From assembly GCA_963732795.1 (NCBI GenBank), contig CAVTAV010000004.1:193685-257684 (forward strand): a stretch of DNA of 64,000 nt, written 5' to 3'. Source of the stretch: CAVTAV01 sp963732795. GTDB taxonomy: Bacteria > Pseudomonadota > Alphaproteobacteria > CAVTAV01. Made by a program: the position numbers and the translations under genes. Numbering within the stretch: the first letter of the stretch is position 1; each line of letters starts with the position of its first letter. The notes under the pieces are model-generated. The model did no database searches and was not told where the DNA came from. It worked only from the letters and a program-made list of their open reading frames with translations. Of this stretch, positions 10,202 through 19,614 are shown in pieces.

Positions 10202-10702
10202 AGGCGGCTCCCACGGGGCGTTGGCACTATCGCTTTCCGGCTGGGAGCAAACCTTATCACAGGCGTACCCGACCGTTCCCCTGAAGAACGTATAGCCATC
10301 GATTTATTTCCGGGCCGTTTATCGCTATTGTTGGCTGCAGACTTCCTCCTCACGTCTCTAGTTCGCTTGCAATTTCAGATGCTTACCGAGGGGCGCCGAC
10401 TCCGTATTGGAACCGGCGCCGTGCGGCCGGAACCAAACCCAATCGCAAAGTGTTTCCGCTGTTGCCCATGAAGAACGTATTGCCACCAGTCCATTTCCGG
10501 GACGTACATCGCCCTTCCGGTGTACGAATGTTCCCCAGAATTGCGCGGCGCGCGAAACGGGAATTCGGGCAATCTTATGCCAGCACGATTCTTCGGCCGA
10601 AACGGCGCTTTCATGCCTTTGGTGTGGGCGATCCGGCAGGCGACGCGTTTGAGCTCTATGCGGACGACCTGCTCCGAACCATCGATTTGATGAATTCCTG
10701 AC
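10202..10702. other. 500-nt region between flippase and FkbM gene with a diverged duplication
   Basis: No recognisable gene. It holds two related stretches, 10275-10325 and 10461-10512, matching at about 41 of 52 aligned positions (one gap), 186 nt apart. The flanks also show weaker similarity, including a shared AAACC 26 nt upstream of each. Read on the minus strand, both give a similar peptide pattern (PE-x3-W-x-YVL), and the second copy lies in an open frame of 120 codons (10737-10375). A plus-strand frame, 10450-10701, also stays open for 83 codons and stops just before the next start. Which of these, if any, is expressed is unknown. The promoter of the downstream FkbM gene should lie here too. 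Confidence 0.45.
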
Positions 10703-11695
10703 ATGGCCGCAGAGGCAGAGACGACTTCCGTCAACAAGCATCCTTTCCGCTCTGCGCGTTTCCGCTATCTAATGGCGCATCTCGTCCTGCCGTTCACGCG
10801 CCTCGAATCTCCGGGTTGGGGCTATCTGGCCGAAGCACTCGGCGTCTTCGATAACAGTGAGGAAGCGGATTTGGCCTGGCGAGGCTTGCCGGCAAAGACG
10901 ATCCGTGGCAAATGGCACGGCTATCTCATGACCCTCGATCTCGCGAACTGGGCGCAGAGCTGCACTTGGTTCCTTGGGCGGTACTACGAGCTGGACACGC
11001 AGCTCGTCATGCGCGGCCTGGTCAAGCCGGGCGACACGGTCATCGATGTTGGCGCAAATATAGGCATGATCACGCTTCTCGCTTCCCGGCTGGTCGGTCC
11101 CACAGGCCGCGTGTTGAGCTTCGAGCCGAACCCCAATGCTCGGGCCCGACTCAAACGGCATGTCGAGTTGAACGGCATCGAAAACGTCGAGATATACGAT
11201 GTCGCGTTATCCAGACTGGAGGGCGAACAGACACTTAAAGTTGTTGGAAGCCATGACGGCGTTGGGACGCTGGCGGATATTCCTCTCTCCTCGAATGTCA
11301 CCGATATCGACAGGATCAGGACTGTGGCCGCGGATAACATTCTGCCGACAGACTTGAAGGGCCGAGTGTTCGTGAAGATCGATGTCGAAGGTTATGAACC
11401 CTATGCCCTGGCCGGAATGAGGATCACGATCGATCGGCACCACCCCTATATACTGACTGAGTTCGTGCCTACACACTTGCGCCGTGCCGGAGCAGACCCC
11501 GACACTCTATTCGCGATCATGGAGGACCTCGGTTATGTCGGATTCGACATCATGGTTGCTCGTGCGCCGTTCCGATACCGTTTCATGCTCTCGCCGATAA
11601 AGGGCCGCGACGTCCACAGCACGAACGTACTTTGGATACACCAAAGCGCTACTGCGCGATTCGGCAACTCGCCAGGCGAGGTTGACGCACAGTGA
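10703..11695 (+). CDS. FkbM-family methyltransferase
   Basis: A complete 330-residue protein. The SAM-binding core is clear: motif I 'DTVIDVGANIGMITLLASR', then 'RVLSFEPNPNARARLKRHV' and the FkbM-typical 'VFVKIDVEGYEPYALAGM'. About 100 residues precede the methyltransferase fold without a recognised domain. FkbM enzymes methylate hydroxyls of sugars or polyketides; here O-methylation of an exopolysaccharide sugar is likely. Its stop overlaps the GTG start of the next gene by four bases, suggesting a coupled unit with the two GT32 genes. Confidence 0.88.
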   Translation: MAAEAETTSVNKHPFRSARFRYLMAHLVLPFTRLESPGWGYLAEALGVFDNSEEADLAWRGLPAKTIRGKWHGYLMTLDLANWAQSCTWFLGRYYELDTQLVMRGLVKPGDTVIDVGANIGMITLLASRLVGPTGRVLSFEPNPNARARLKRHVELNGIENVEIYDVALSRLEGEQTLKVVGSHDGVGTLADIPLSSNVTDIDRIRTVAADNILPTDLKGRVFVKIDVEGYEPYALAGMRITIDRHHPYILTEFVPTHLRRAGADPDTLFAIMEDLGYVGFDIMVARAPFRYRFMLSPIKGRDVHSTNVLWIHQSATARFGNSPGEVDAQ

Positions 11696-12477
11696 ATCAT
11701 ATCATTCATGCTCTGTGGATCGGGACCAAGCTATCTTTTGTTGAACAACTCTGCATCCGATCGTTCTTGTTTCATGGGCACGAGTTTCACCTCTATGCCT
11801 ACAATCCTCTTAAGAACGTTCCCGACGGCGCCGTCGTTCGAGACGCGAACCAAATTCTTCCGGGCGACAAGGTCTATCGGAAGAAAAATGGCGGCTACGG
11901 CTCTTTCGCAAACTACTTTCGCTGGGTTCTGCTGGAGGCGCACGGCGGAGTCTGGGTCGACATGGACATGATCTGCCTCCGGCCCTTCGACTTTCCGGAC
12001 GTTGCCGTATTCGGCTGGGAGTCGGGCTTTCGGATCGGCACGGCCATCCTGGGGTTTCCGCCCGGCCACTTCATGACGACCGTCATGCGCAAGGCCTGCG
12101 AGGACGTGAACCGGTTCCAGCCGATCGATACGCCGAGAACCGCGATTAAGAAGGTCCTCCGGCGCGCCGTCTTCGGCCGGGAGGCGAGCCGGCGATATAC
12201 CCGCTTCATGGAGCCGGGCGGCCCCGCCTATTTCACGAAGTTCGTCGACTATTACGGCCTATCCGGCGACGCCAAGCCGGTCGAGTGGTTCTATCCGATC
12301 CCCTATGTCCGCTGGCGCGAGGCGTTCGAGCCGAATACCGGCGTCGAAGCGATGCTGGGCGAGGCCTATGCCGTTCACCTCTGGAACAATGCGCTGCGCC
12401 GCGAGCCGGCGACCTATAAGGACAGCCCGAGACTCGCCGGCACGCTGATCGGCCGGTGGGCGGAGCAGTATCTCTAG
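11692..12477 (+). CDS. Glycosyltransferase family 32-like (DXD sugar-binding)
   Basis: A 261-residue enzyme starting at GTG 11692. It has the 'SFANYFRWVLLEAHGGVWVD' stretch followed by 'MDMICLRPFDF', which contains the DxD metal/nucleotide-sugar site of the Gly_transf_sug family (GT32, capsule and alpha-1,4-GT-like). The C-terminal 'AVHLWNNALRR' matches the alpha-1,4-glycosyltransferase conserved region, where the His-Trp-Asn is usual. It probably transfers a hexose to the exopolysaccharide unit. It is a tandem paralogue of the next gene, with equal length. Confidence 0.85.
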   Translation: MNHIIHALWIGTKLSFVEQLCIRSFLFHGHEFHLYAYNPLKNVPDGAVVRDANQILPGDKVYRKKNGGYGSFANYFRWVLLEAHGGVWVDMDMICLRPFDFPDVAVFGWESGFRIGTAILGFPPGHFMTTVMRKACEDVNRFQPIDTPRTAIKKVLRRAVFGREASRRYTRFMEPGGPAYFTKFVDYYGLSGDAKPVEWFYPIPYVRWREAFEPNTGVEAMLGEAYAVHLWNNALRREPATYKDSPRLAGTLIGRWAEQYL

Positions 12478-13263
12478 ATGCCCCGCACGGTTCAGGGTCT
12501 CTGGGTCGGCGAGGCGCTCTCATTCATCGAGGTGCTATCGATCCGCTCGTTCCTGCATCACGGCCACGACTTCCATCTCTATGTCTATGACCCCGTGCGG
12601 AACGTTCCGGACGGGACCACCGTCAAAGACGCCAACGCCATCCTGCCGAAGGACCGGATCTACCGATCCGATGGCGGCGGGCTCGGGTCCTATTCGGATT
12701 TCTTTCGCTGGAGCCTTCTGAAGGCGGTTGGCGGCATCTGGGTCGATCTGGACATGGTCTGTCTTCGGCCCTTCGATTTTACCGACGAGATCGTGTTCGG
12801 CTACGAAGCGCCCGACCGGATCAACGGCGCGGTCCTGGGTTTCCCCGCCGGCCACCCGATGACCGCCGGAATGGCGAAGGCCTGCGACGATGTGAATCTG
12901 TTCCAGCCGATCGACACGACCAAGACGGTGGTCAAGAAGATCCTGCGCAAGGCGATCTTCGGCAAGGACAGGAGCCGAGTCTATACGCGACATGGCGAGC
13001 CGGGCGGCGCGGCCTATCTCGACAAATTCGTGCGCTATTACGAGCTCACGCCCTATGCCAAGCCCGCCCATTGGTTCTATCCGATTCACTGGTCGCGCCG
13101 GGCAGACATCTTCCGGCCGAGCCCGGATGCCGAGAAGGCCATCGAGGGGAGCTATGGCGTTCATCTCTGGAACGAGATCCTGCGCCGGGACCCGACCATG
13201 GATAAGGACAATCTGAACTTCGACGGAACCCTGATCGGCAAGCTGCGTGACCGGTATATGTGA
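12478..13263 (+). CDS. Glycosyltransferase family 32-like, tandem paralogue
   Basis: Also 261 residues and collinear along its whole length with the preceding gene: 'SYSDFFRWSLLKAVGGIWVD' then 'LDMVCLRPFDF', and 'GVHLWNEILRR' near the end. The DxD site and the His-Trp-Asn are both kept, so both copies look active. Its ATG follows directly after the stop of the first copy with no spacer. The pair probably arose by tandem duplication and then diverged in acceptor or donor choice; this is inference from the alignment by eye. Confidence 0.85.
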   Translation: MPRTVQGLWVGEALSFIEVLSIRSFLHHGHDFHLYVYDPVRNVPDGTTVKDANAILPKDRIYRSDGGGLGSYSDFFRWSLLKAVGGIWVDLDMVCLRPFDFTDEIVFGYEAPDRINGAVLGFPAGHPMTAGMAKACDDVNLFQPIDTTKTVVKKILRKAIFGKDRSRVYTRHGEPGGAAYLDKFVRYYELTPYAKPAHWFYPIHWSRRADIFRPSPDAEKAIEGSYGVHLWNEILRRDPTMDKDNLNFDGTLIGKLRDRYM

Positions 13264-13268
13264 GCGGG

Positions 13269-13982
13269 TTACCAGTTCAGTGCCCGGCGCGCCAGGGCCG
13301 CCATCTGACGGACGATCGGCGTTCGATCATACCACGCGTTTCGGTAAATGTCCGACCGCGAGGAGCGCTGGAAGCCGAGGGCAGGGATGGCGGCGAGCGT
13401 GACGACATCCGGGTTCTGAAGCCGGAAGGTCGTATACGCGCCGTCGACATGCATGGGCCCGCCTTTGGGATCGCCCGGCGGACGTGATAGTAGGGTCTCC
13501 AGGAATGTAATCAGCCGACCGATAACGGGGCCCTGGAACGCGAGCAGGTGAGTCGTCTGGATGCCCCGATCGGCGGCAAGCTCCGTAAGGCCGTCGCCGT
13601 CCACCGAAGCTGGTTCTTGCATGAGCCGGTGGCCGCCATAGAAAATGTCCCACCGACGTGATTCGAGGGCCGCAACCATCGGGCCGATCCGCGCGTTGAA
13701 GTCCCCGGCGAAGGTAAGATCGTCTTCGGCGAGCATGATTCGCGAGAAACCCTGGGCCTGAGCCTGTTTCAGAATGCCCAGATGGCTCAGGAAGCAGCCG
13801 CGCGCGCCGATGCTCGGGAACGGACCGGCGTCGTCGGGCCGGATCGCAGGGAAGAAGCAGGCCTCGGCCTCGTGGGGCGGCACCCCGACCTGGGCCAATT
13901 CGCGGGTCATCTCGCGTCGGCGGTCGGTCCGCGACGGCAGGTTCACGACGTAAAGGTGCTGGAAATAGCCTTGAAACATCAT
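13269..13982 (-). CDS. Glycosyltransferase family 25 (LPS/EPS biosynthesis type)
   Basis: A 237-residue protein with the GT25 hallmarks: 'LYVVNLPSRTDRRREM' at the start, 'GARGCFLSHLGILKQAQ', and the acidic 'IMLAEDDLTFAGDF'. GT25 enzymes are galactosyltransferase-like and act on LPS, EPS or glycoprotein acceptors. Two methionines open the frame (13982 and 13979). The gene points against its neighbours: it ends 6 nt after the GT32 pair and its start faces the next plus-strand GT2 gene, so 13983-14056 should contain divergent promoters. Confidence 0.87.
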   Translation of the reverse strand: MMFQGYFQHLYVVNLPSRTDRRREMTRELAQVGVPPHEAEACFFPAIRPDDAGPFPSIGARGCFLSHLGILKQAQAQGFSRIMLAEDDLTFAGDFNARIGPMVAALESRRWDIFYGGHRLMQEPASVDGDGLTELAADRGIQTTHLLAFQGPVIGRLITFLETLLSRPPGDPKGGPMHVDGAYTTFRLQNPDVVTLAAIPALGFQRSSRSDIYRNAWYDRTPIVRQMAALARRALNW

Positions 13983-14056
13983 GATGATACTGAAAGCTCA
14001 GGAATAATCGCCGACCCTGACACACGACCGGGCGCCATCATCATCGAGAGCCGAGC

Positions 14057-15045
14057 GTGACATCCCGAGTGTTCAATCTTGCCGTCGTCATCGTCAATTA
14101 TCGCACGGGCGGCCTGACGGTCGAAGCGCTAAGATCGCTCGCCGTCGATATGGCCGGCCGGGCCGATCGCTGCGCCGTAGTGGTCGACAATGCGTCCGGC
14201 GACGGCTCGGCCGAGGAGATCGAAAACGCCATCGCCGAAAATCAGTGGCAGGATTGGGCGCGCCTCATCCGATCGCCAGCGAATGACGGCTTCTCGGCCG
14301 GAAACAATATCGGGATCCGGGCCATGACGGCGGATTTCTATCTCCTCCTGAACAGCGACGCACGGGTGCGTCCGGGCGCCGTCGACCGGTTGCTCGACGC
14401 CATGGCGAGCCTGCCGGACGCCGGCTATGATCGGCCCACGCCTCGAAGGCGAGGACGGCACGCCCCAGGACAGCAGCTTCCGCAACCTCACGCCGGTCAC
14501 CGAGTTGATGACCTCGGCCGCCACGGGCCCGATCGACCGGCTGCTCGCGCGCCATCGGATTTCGCTCGGGGTTCACGATTACCTCCTTGAGGCGGAATGG
14601 GTCAGCTTCGCCTGCGTGATGGTCCGCCGCTCGGTGATCGAGGCGATCGGCCCGATGGACGAGGACTATTTCCTCTACTTCGAGGACATCGATTATTGCC
14701 GCCGCGCCCGAGCCGCCGGCTGGAAGGTCGTCACCGATCCCTCGGCGCACGTGGTTCATCTGAGGGGCGGCACGGCATCGCTCAAGACGGCGATGCGCGA
14801 GAGGCGGCGCCTGCCGCGTTATCACTACGCCTCGCGTGCCCGCTATTTCGCGAAGTTTCACGGCGGCCGCGCCGGCATTGTCTTCGCCAATCTGATGTGG
14901 ATGTCGGGCCGCGGCGGTCTCGCTGCTCCGCCATGTGACCGGCAACCGCACGGCCCAGACCGTCGATCGCCAAGCCCTCGACAACTGGATGTTCTTCGCG
15001 CAGCCCTTGCGCCGATTCCGGCCTGATCAAGGCGAGACGCCATGA
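14057..15045 (+). CDS. Glycosyltransferase family 2 (rhamnosyltransferase-like), frameshifted
   Basis: Begins at GTG 14057: 'LAVVIVNYRTGGLTVEALRS', 'VVDNASGDGSAEEIE', 'NDGFSAGNNIGIRAM', with the metal site in 'LLNSDARVRPGA'. An indel near 14427 moves the frame, after which 'IGPMDEDYFLYFEDIDYCRR' carries the catalytic acidic cluster. A second indel near 14925 restores a C-terminus ending 'RRFRPDQGETP' at TGA 15043-15045. That restored stop overlaps the next ATG by four bases, good evidence that both breaks are sequence errors. The order of motifs is that of WbbL-like GT2 enzymes. Confidence 0.8.
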
Positions 15046-15947
15046 GCGGCCTTCCCGATTTCGTGATCATCGGCGCGATGAAATGCGCGACCAGCACCCT
15101 GCACGAGCAGCTCGCACGCCAACCCGCGATCTTCATGACCACGCCGAAGGAGCCGAACTTCTTCAGCGATCCGGACATCTGGGCGAAGGGCATCGACTGG
15201 TATCGCGCGCTTTTCGCCGGGGCCGGCCCACACGACCTAAAGGGCGAATCCAGCACTCATTATACGATGCTGCCGACCTATCCGGAGGCCGTCCCCCGGA
15301 TCAAGGCTGCCTTGGGCGCGGATACGAAATTCATCTACGTCATGCGCGATCCCATAGACCGCCTGATCTCCCATTGGATTCACGACTGGTCGCAGGGCGC
15401 TATTGACGACTCGCTCGATTCAGCCATCGATCAGCACCCCGAGCTCCTCGATTACGGCCGCTACGCCTTTCAGCTTCACCCTTATCTAGAAACCTTCGGG
15501 CCGGCGCGAATCCTCCCAGTCTTCTTCGAGCATCTCGTTGCGGAACCGCAGGCCGAGCTCGCGCGAATTGGCGCGTTCCTCGGCTATGAGGGACGGCCGG
15601 TCTGGCATGAATCCTATGCCCGGACAAATCCCTCGGCACAACGAATGAGGATCTCGCCGTTCATGGCCTTTCTCATGAACTTCCCTGGCTCCGCGGTGCT
15701 CCGGCGCACGTTGATTCCCGAAGGGATGCGGGAGCGCATGAAGAGCCGCTGGCGCGTCGAGGGACGCCCGGGGCTCTCGCCTGCGACCGAGGCCAGAGTT
15801 CGTAGGATCTTCGACGAAGATCTCGCTGTCCTGGGGCCGTGGCTCGGACTCCAGCTTACCTCTGCGACGTTCAAGCAGGTCGCGAAGAACGTCATGCCGG
15901 CGTGGTCGCCCAAGGCCGTCGAAACTATCTCAGGCGGCGGGAACTAG
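15042..15947 (+). CDS. Sulfotransferase (PAPS-dependent)
   Basis: A complete 301-residue protein of the Sulfotransfer_1 family. The 5'-phosphosulfate loop is 'IGAMKCATSTLHEQL' near residue 10; the 3'-phosphate site is 'YVMRDPIDRLISHW' near residue 100; 'GESSTHYTMLPTYP' between them is also family-typical. It would transfer sulfate from PAPS to a hydroxyl of a sugar acceptor, so the exopolysaccharide is probably sulfated. It is translationally coupled to the preceding GT2 gene and followed 4 nt later by another GT2 gene. Confidence 0.88.
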   Translation: MSGLPDFVIIGAMKCATSTLHEQLARQPAIFMTTPKEPNFFSDPDIWAKGIDWYRALFAGAGPHDLKGESSTHYTMLPTYPEAVPRIKAALGADTKFIYVMRDPIDRLISHWIHDWSQGAIDDSLDSAIDQHPELLDYGRYAFQLHPYLETFGPARILPVFFEHLVAEPQAELARIGAFLGYEGRPVWHESYARTNPSAQRMRISPFMAFLMNFPGSAVLRRTLIPEGMRERMKSRWRVEGRPGLSPATEARVRRIFDEDLAVLGPWLGLQLTSATFKQVAKNVMPAWSPKAVETISGGGN

Positions 15948-15951
15948 CCGG

Positions 15952-16978
15952 ATGAGCCAGGCCATCGGCATCGTCGTGATCGGGCGCAATGAAGGGGAGC
16001 GGCTGCGCGGCTGTCTCGAGTCTCTTAGCGACGCGAGTCTACCTATCGTCTATGTCGATTCCGGTTCGAGCGATGACAGCGTTGCCATGGCGCGAAATTT
16101 CGGCTGCGATGTCGTCGAGCTCGATCCGGCGCGGCCGTTCACCGCGGCGCGAGCCCGCAATGAAGGGTTTGCGCGGTTGCGCGAGAGGGTGCCCGATCTC
16201 GATGCCGTCCAGTTCGTCGACGGCGATTGCATGGTCGAGCCTGGCTGGCTGGAAACCGCGGTAAACGCACTGGCGGACGACCCTTCGGTCGCCGTCGTCT
16301 GCGGAAGGCGGCGGGAGTGTTATCCCGAGCGGTCGGTCTATAACCGGCTCTGCGATATGGAATGGAACACCCCGGTCGGAGAGGCGGCCGGCCTGCGGTG
16401 GCGATTCCATGATGCGCGCGGCCGCCTTTGTTTCGGCGGGCGGCTTTCGCGAGAGCCTGATCGCCGGGGAGGAGCCCGAGCTTTGCTTTCGCCTTCGGGC
16501 GGCCGGCGGCCGGGTGATCCGTCTCGACCGCGACATGACCCTCCACGATGCGGCCATGACGCGATTTGGCCAATGGTGGCAGCGTGCGAAACGATCGGGC
16601 CACGCCGCCGCCGAGGGATACGCCCTTCACGGCGACTCGCCTGAACGGTTCAATCGCCGCACGGTCCGGTCGATCCTGTTCTGGGGCGCGGCGCTGCCCA
16701 TCGTCTCGATTCTTCTCGCTCTGATCGCGACGCCCTGGGCATTGCTCCTGCTGCTCGGCTACCCGGTGCTGTTCTGGCGGATTCGGGGGCACCGGCTGGC
16801 GCGCGGCAACACGCCCAGCGACGCCGCGCTCTACGCTTTTTTCACGGTGATCGCAAAATTCGCCGAATTAACCGGGATTTTGCGCTATTGGAGCGGGCGT
16901 TTACACAATCGAAATCCGGAACTAATCGAATACAAGGGACGTTTCTCGGACCGACCGTCGCCGCCGAAAGGGCACTGA
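15952..16978 (+). CDS. Glycosyltransferase family 2 with C-terminal membrane segments, frameshifted
   Basis: Starts at ATG 15952 with 'IGIVVIGRNEGERLRGCL', then 'IVYVDSGSSDDSVAMA', and the DxD in 'VQFVDGDCMVEPGWLE'. One indel near 16400 shifts the frame; the rest reads 'AFVSAGGFRESLIAGEEPEL' and the 'RFGQWWQRAKRSGHA' stretch, ending in two hydrophobic spans around residues 240-290. This layout resembles ExoA/WcaA-type GT2 enzymes attached to the inner membrane. Its TGA at 16976-16978 overlaps a CTG that may start the next gene. Confidence 0.8.
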
Positions 16979-19594
16979 CAATCCTTCGCATCGCCAAAAT
17001 CGCCGTAATGGCCGGCATCCTGGCCACCGCTCTGGCCGGGCCGACGATGTCGGTCGAGCTCGATCTCAAGAATCCACGCCATTTCGATATCGAGGCCCAT
17101 GCGACGGCCGATGGCGGGCTCGCGATTGCCATCGACCAGACTCCGGTGCTCAAGACGGGGTTTCCAGTCTGGGAGCACAACTTCCAATGGGTCGGTTCCC
17201 GGATTCGTCTGGAGCCCAAAAGCGCGACGCGGTCGGCGCTCAGCGGCAACCTTCGGCGTCTTGGGGTCGATGTCTCGGGCGAGGTGGTCGCAGAGACCGG
17301 CCACCGGCTGGTCTATCGCTGGGTCCTGGATGCGAGCAAAGCCTATGACGAGCTGACCGGCGGCGGCCTCAATTTCGTCATAGACGGGACCCTGGCGGCA
17401 AATCTGGGCCTGACGACCAAGCCCGAGCTGTTGCCCGATAACCATGGCTGGAAATGGAACCTGGGGAACGGACAGACCATACGGGTCGAGTTCGATCCGG
17501 CGCTGCCGACGGTCTATTTCGAACAGCACAATCCCTATAACATCCGTGCCTTCCTGATCAGCAAGACGCTTCGGCCCGGCCGGCAAAGCTATATAATGAC
17601 GGTGAGCTTGCCCGAGGATGCCACGGTCTCAGCGGCGCCACCGATGTATACCGCCGACACGTCCGGCTGGTATCGCAACGCGCTCGACATGATGGCGAGC
17701 CCGGTGGATTTGAGCTTCCTGAACGACGGCCCCGCCGGCTCGCATGGCTTCGCCATGGCGAAGGGCGACCGCATCGTCTTTGCGGACGGCACGCCCGCAC
17801 GGTTCTGGGGCGGCACGCTCGCGGCCTATGCGCTTTACCAGGATCACGACGTCATCGACAAACAATGCAAACGGATCGCCGCGCTCGGCTACAACCTGAT
17901 CCGCATTCATCACCAAGAACTCCGTGAGCTGGGTCCCCCATACCGTTATCGACCAGAAGCGCGACAATTCGCAGCATCTTGACGAAGACTTCATGGAGCA
18001 CCTCGACTACTGGACAAAGTGCCTCAAGGAGCACGGCGTCTATGTCTGGCTCGATCTCCATGTCGGCCGGCTGCTGAAATCGGGAGACGATGTCCCCGGC
18101 TTCACCGAGATTTGGGCGCATAACAAGGACAATCCCAAAGGCGCGCCCCTGAAGGGGTACGACTATTTCAATCCTCGCATCGAGGAGCTGATGCGGGACA
18201 TGAACGCCAAATATCTCGGCCATGTAAACAAATACACTGGCAAGGCCTACAAGGACGATCCAGCCGTCCTGGCCGTGCTGCTGACCAACGAGGACGACCT
18301 GCCGGTTCATTACGGCAACCTCATGCTGCCGGACAAAAAGAACCCCTATCACAATGCCATCTTCAACAAGGCCGTGAAGGCATACGCCTCGGAGCATGGC
18401 CTGCCCAACGACCCGACCTGGCGGACCTGGGTTCCCGGACCGAGTAAGCTGTTTCTTGCCGACCGCGAAGCCCAATGGGACATACGCATGAGCGCCCATC
18501 TTCGGTCGCTTGGCTTGAAGTCGATGATCGCGACCACCCAGATGTTCGGCGATCCTGCTCTTTTCGCCCTACCGTCCCTAACGACCGGCGACGTTATCAC
18601 GGTAAATCACTACGATACGGAAGGTTTCCTGAAGCGGAATCCGCGTTACGTGGCGAACTTCCTCGACTCCTTCGCAATGGGCCAACTGGCCGACAAGCCT
18701 CTCGCAGTCACCGAATGGAATGTCCCCTACCCCGCAAGGGATCGTTTCCTCGCGCCGCTCTATGTCGCCAGCCTTGCCGCCTTCCAGGGCTGGGACGCGA
18801 TGATGATCTACAATTATTCCCAGGGCGGGTTCTCCACGAAATCGCGACTCGACAAGTGGTCGACCTATTCCGACCTCGCCTATACCGGTCTGATGCCGGC
18901 GGCCGCCCTGATCTATCGGCGCGGCGATGTCGAGCCGGGCAAGAAGCACTATGTTCTCAAGCTCGATCCGCGCAAGCCCTACTACACCACCCTCAAGACC
19001 TCGAACCTCACCACAGTCCGCACCCTTTTGGAGCAGAGCCAGATCTCGCTGGCTCTGTCGGCCGTGAAGGAGAATCCCTGGCTCAAGGCGACCAAGATCC
19101 CCTCGGATGCCGTCGTCATCAGCGATACCGACCACGACTACCTGCCCTCGGGCCAGACATTCGCCGCCTCGGATACGGGCCAGCTCAAGCACGACTGGGC
19201 GAAGGAGCTGCAGACCATCGATACGGCGCGCAGCCAGGCGGTGAACGGGCATGTCTGCGGCGCGCCGATCGCACTCGGCAATGCGCGCTTCGACTTGGAC
19301 ACCTGCTATGCGGCCGTCGATATCTCAAGCCTGGACGATGCACCGATCAACTCCGCCCGTCGCGTCCTGATCACGGCGGTGGCGCAGGTGGTCCAGGACA
19401 AGTCCGGCATATTGTCGGAACCGGTCTCCGGCACGATCTCCTTCAAGGCCGCCCCGGGCGGCGCGCTCTATGCGCTCGACGGCAAGGGCGACAAGCACAA
19501 GGTGACCGGGATTACCTTCAAGGACGGCGTCTACCATCTCAGCCTGCCCGTGAAGAGCGGGACGCACTGGTTTCTTTTGGAAACCAAAGACTGA
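16975..19594 (+). CDS. Secreted clan-A glycoside hydrolase (GH5-like TIM barrel), frameshifted
   Basis: An export signal ('IAKIAVMAGILATALAG') leads a protein of about 870 residues. Roughly 230 residues of beta-rich sequence precede the barrel, which opens with 'RIAALGYNLIRIHH'. An indel near 17910 breaks the frame; it resumes as 'SVSWVPHTVIDQK'. The proposed acid/base Glu lies in 'AVLLTNEDDLP' and the nucleophile Glu in 'KPLAVTEWNVPYP', the spacing and wording of clan GH-A. The start is uncertain: CTG 16975 overlaps the upstream stop like a coupled start, ATG 17008 would cut into the signal, and the frame is open back to 16888. It probably trims or releases the exopolysaccharide in the periplasm or outside. 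Confidence 0.75.
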
Positions 19595-19614
19595 CCGCGT
19601 GGTAACATCCGGCC

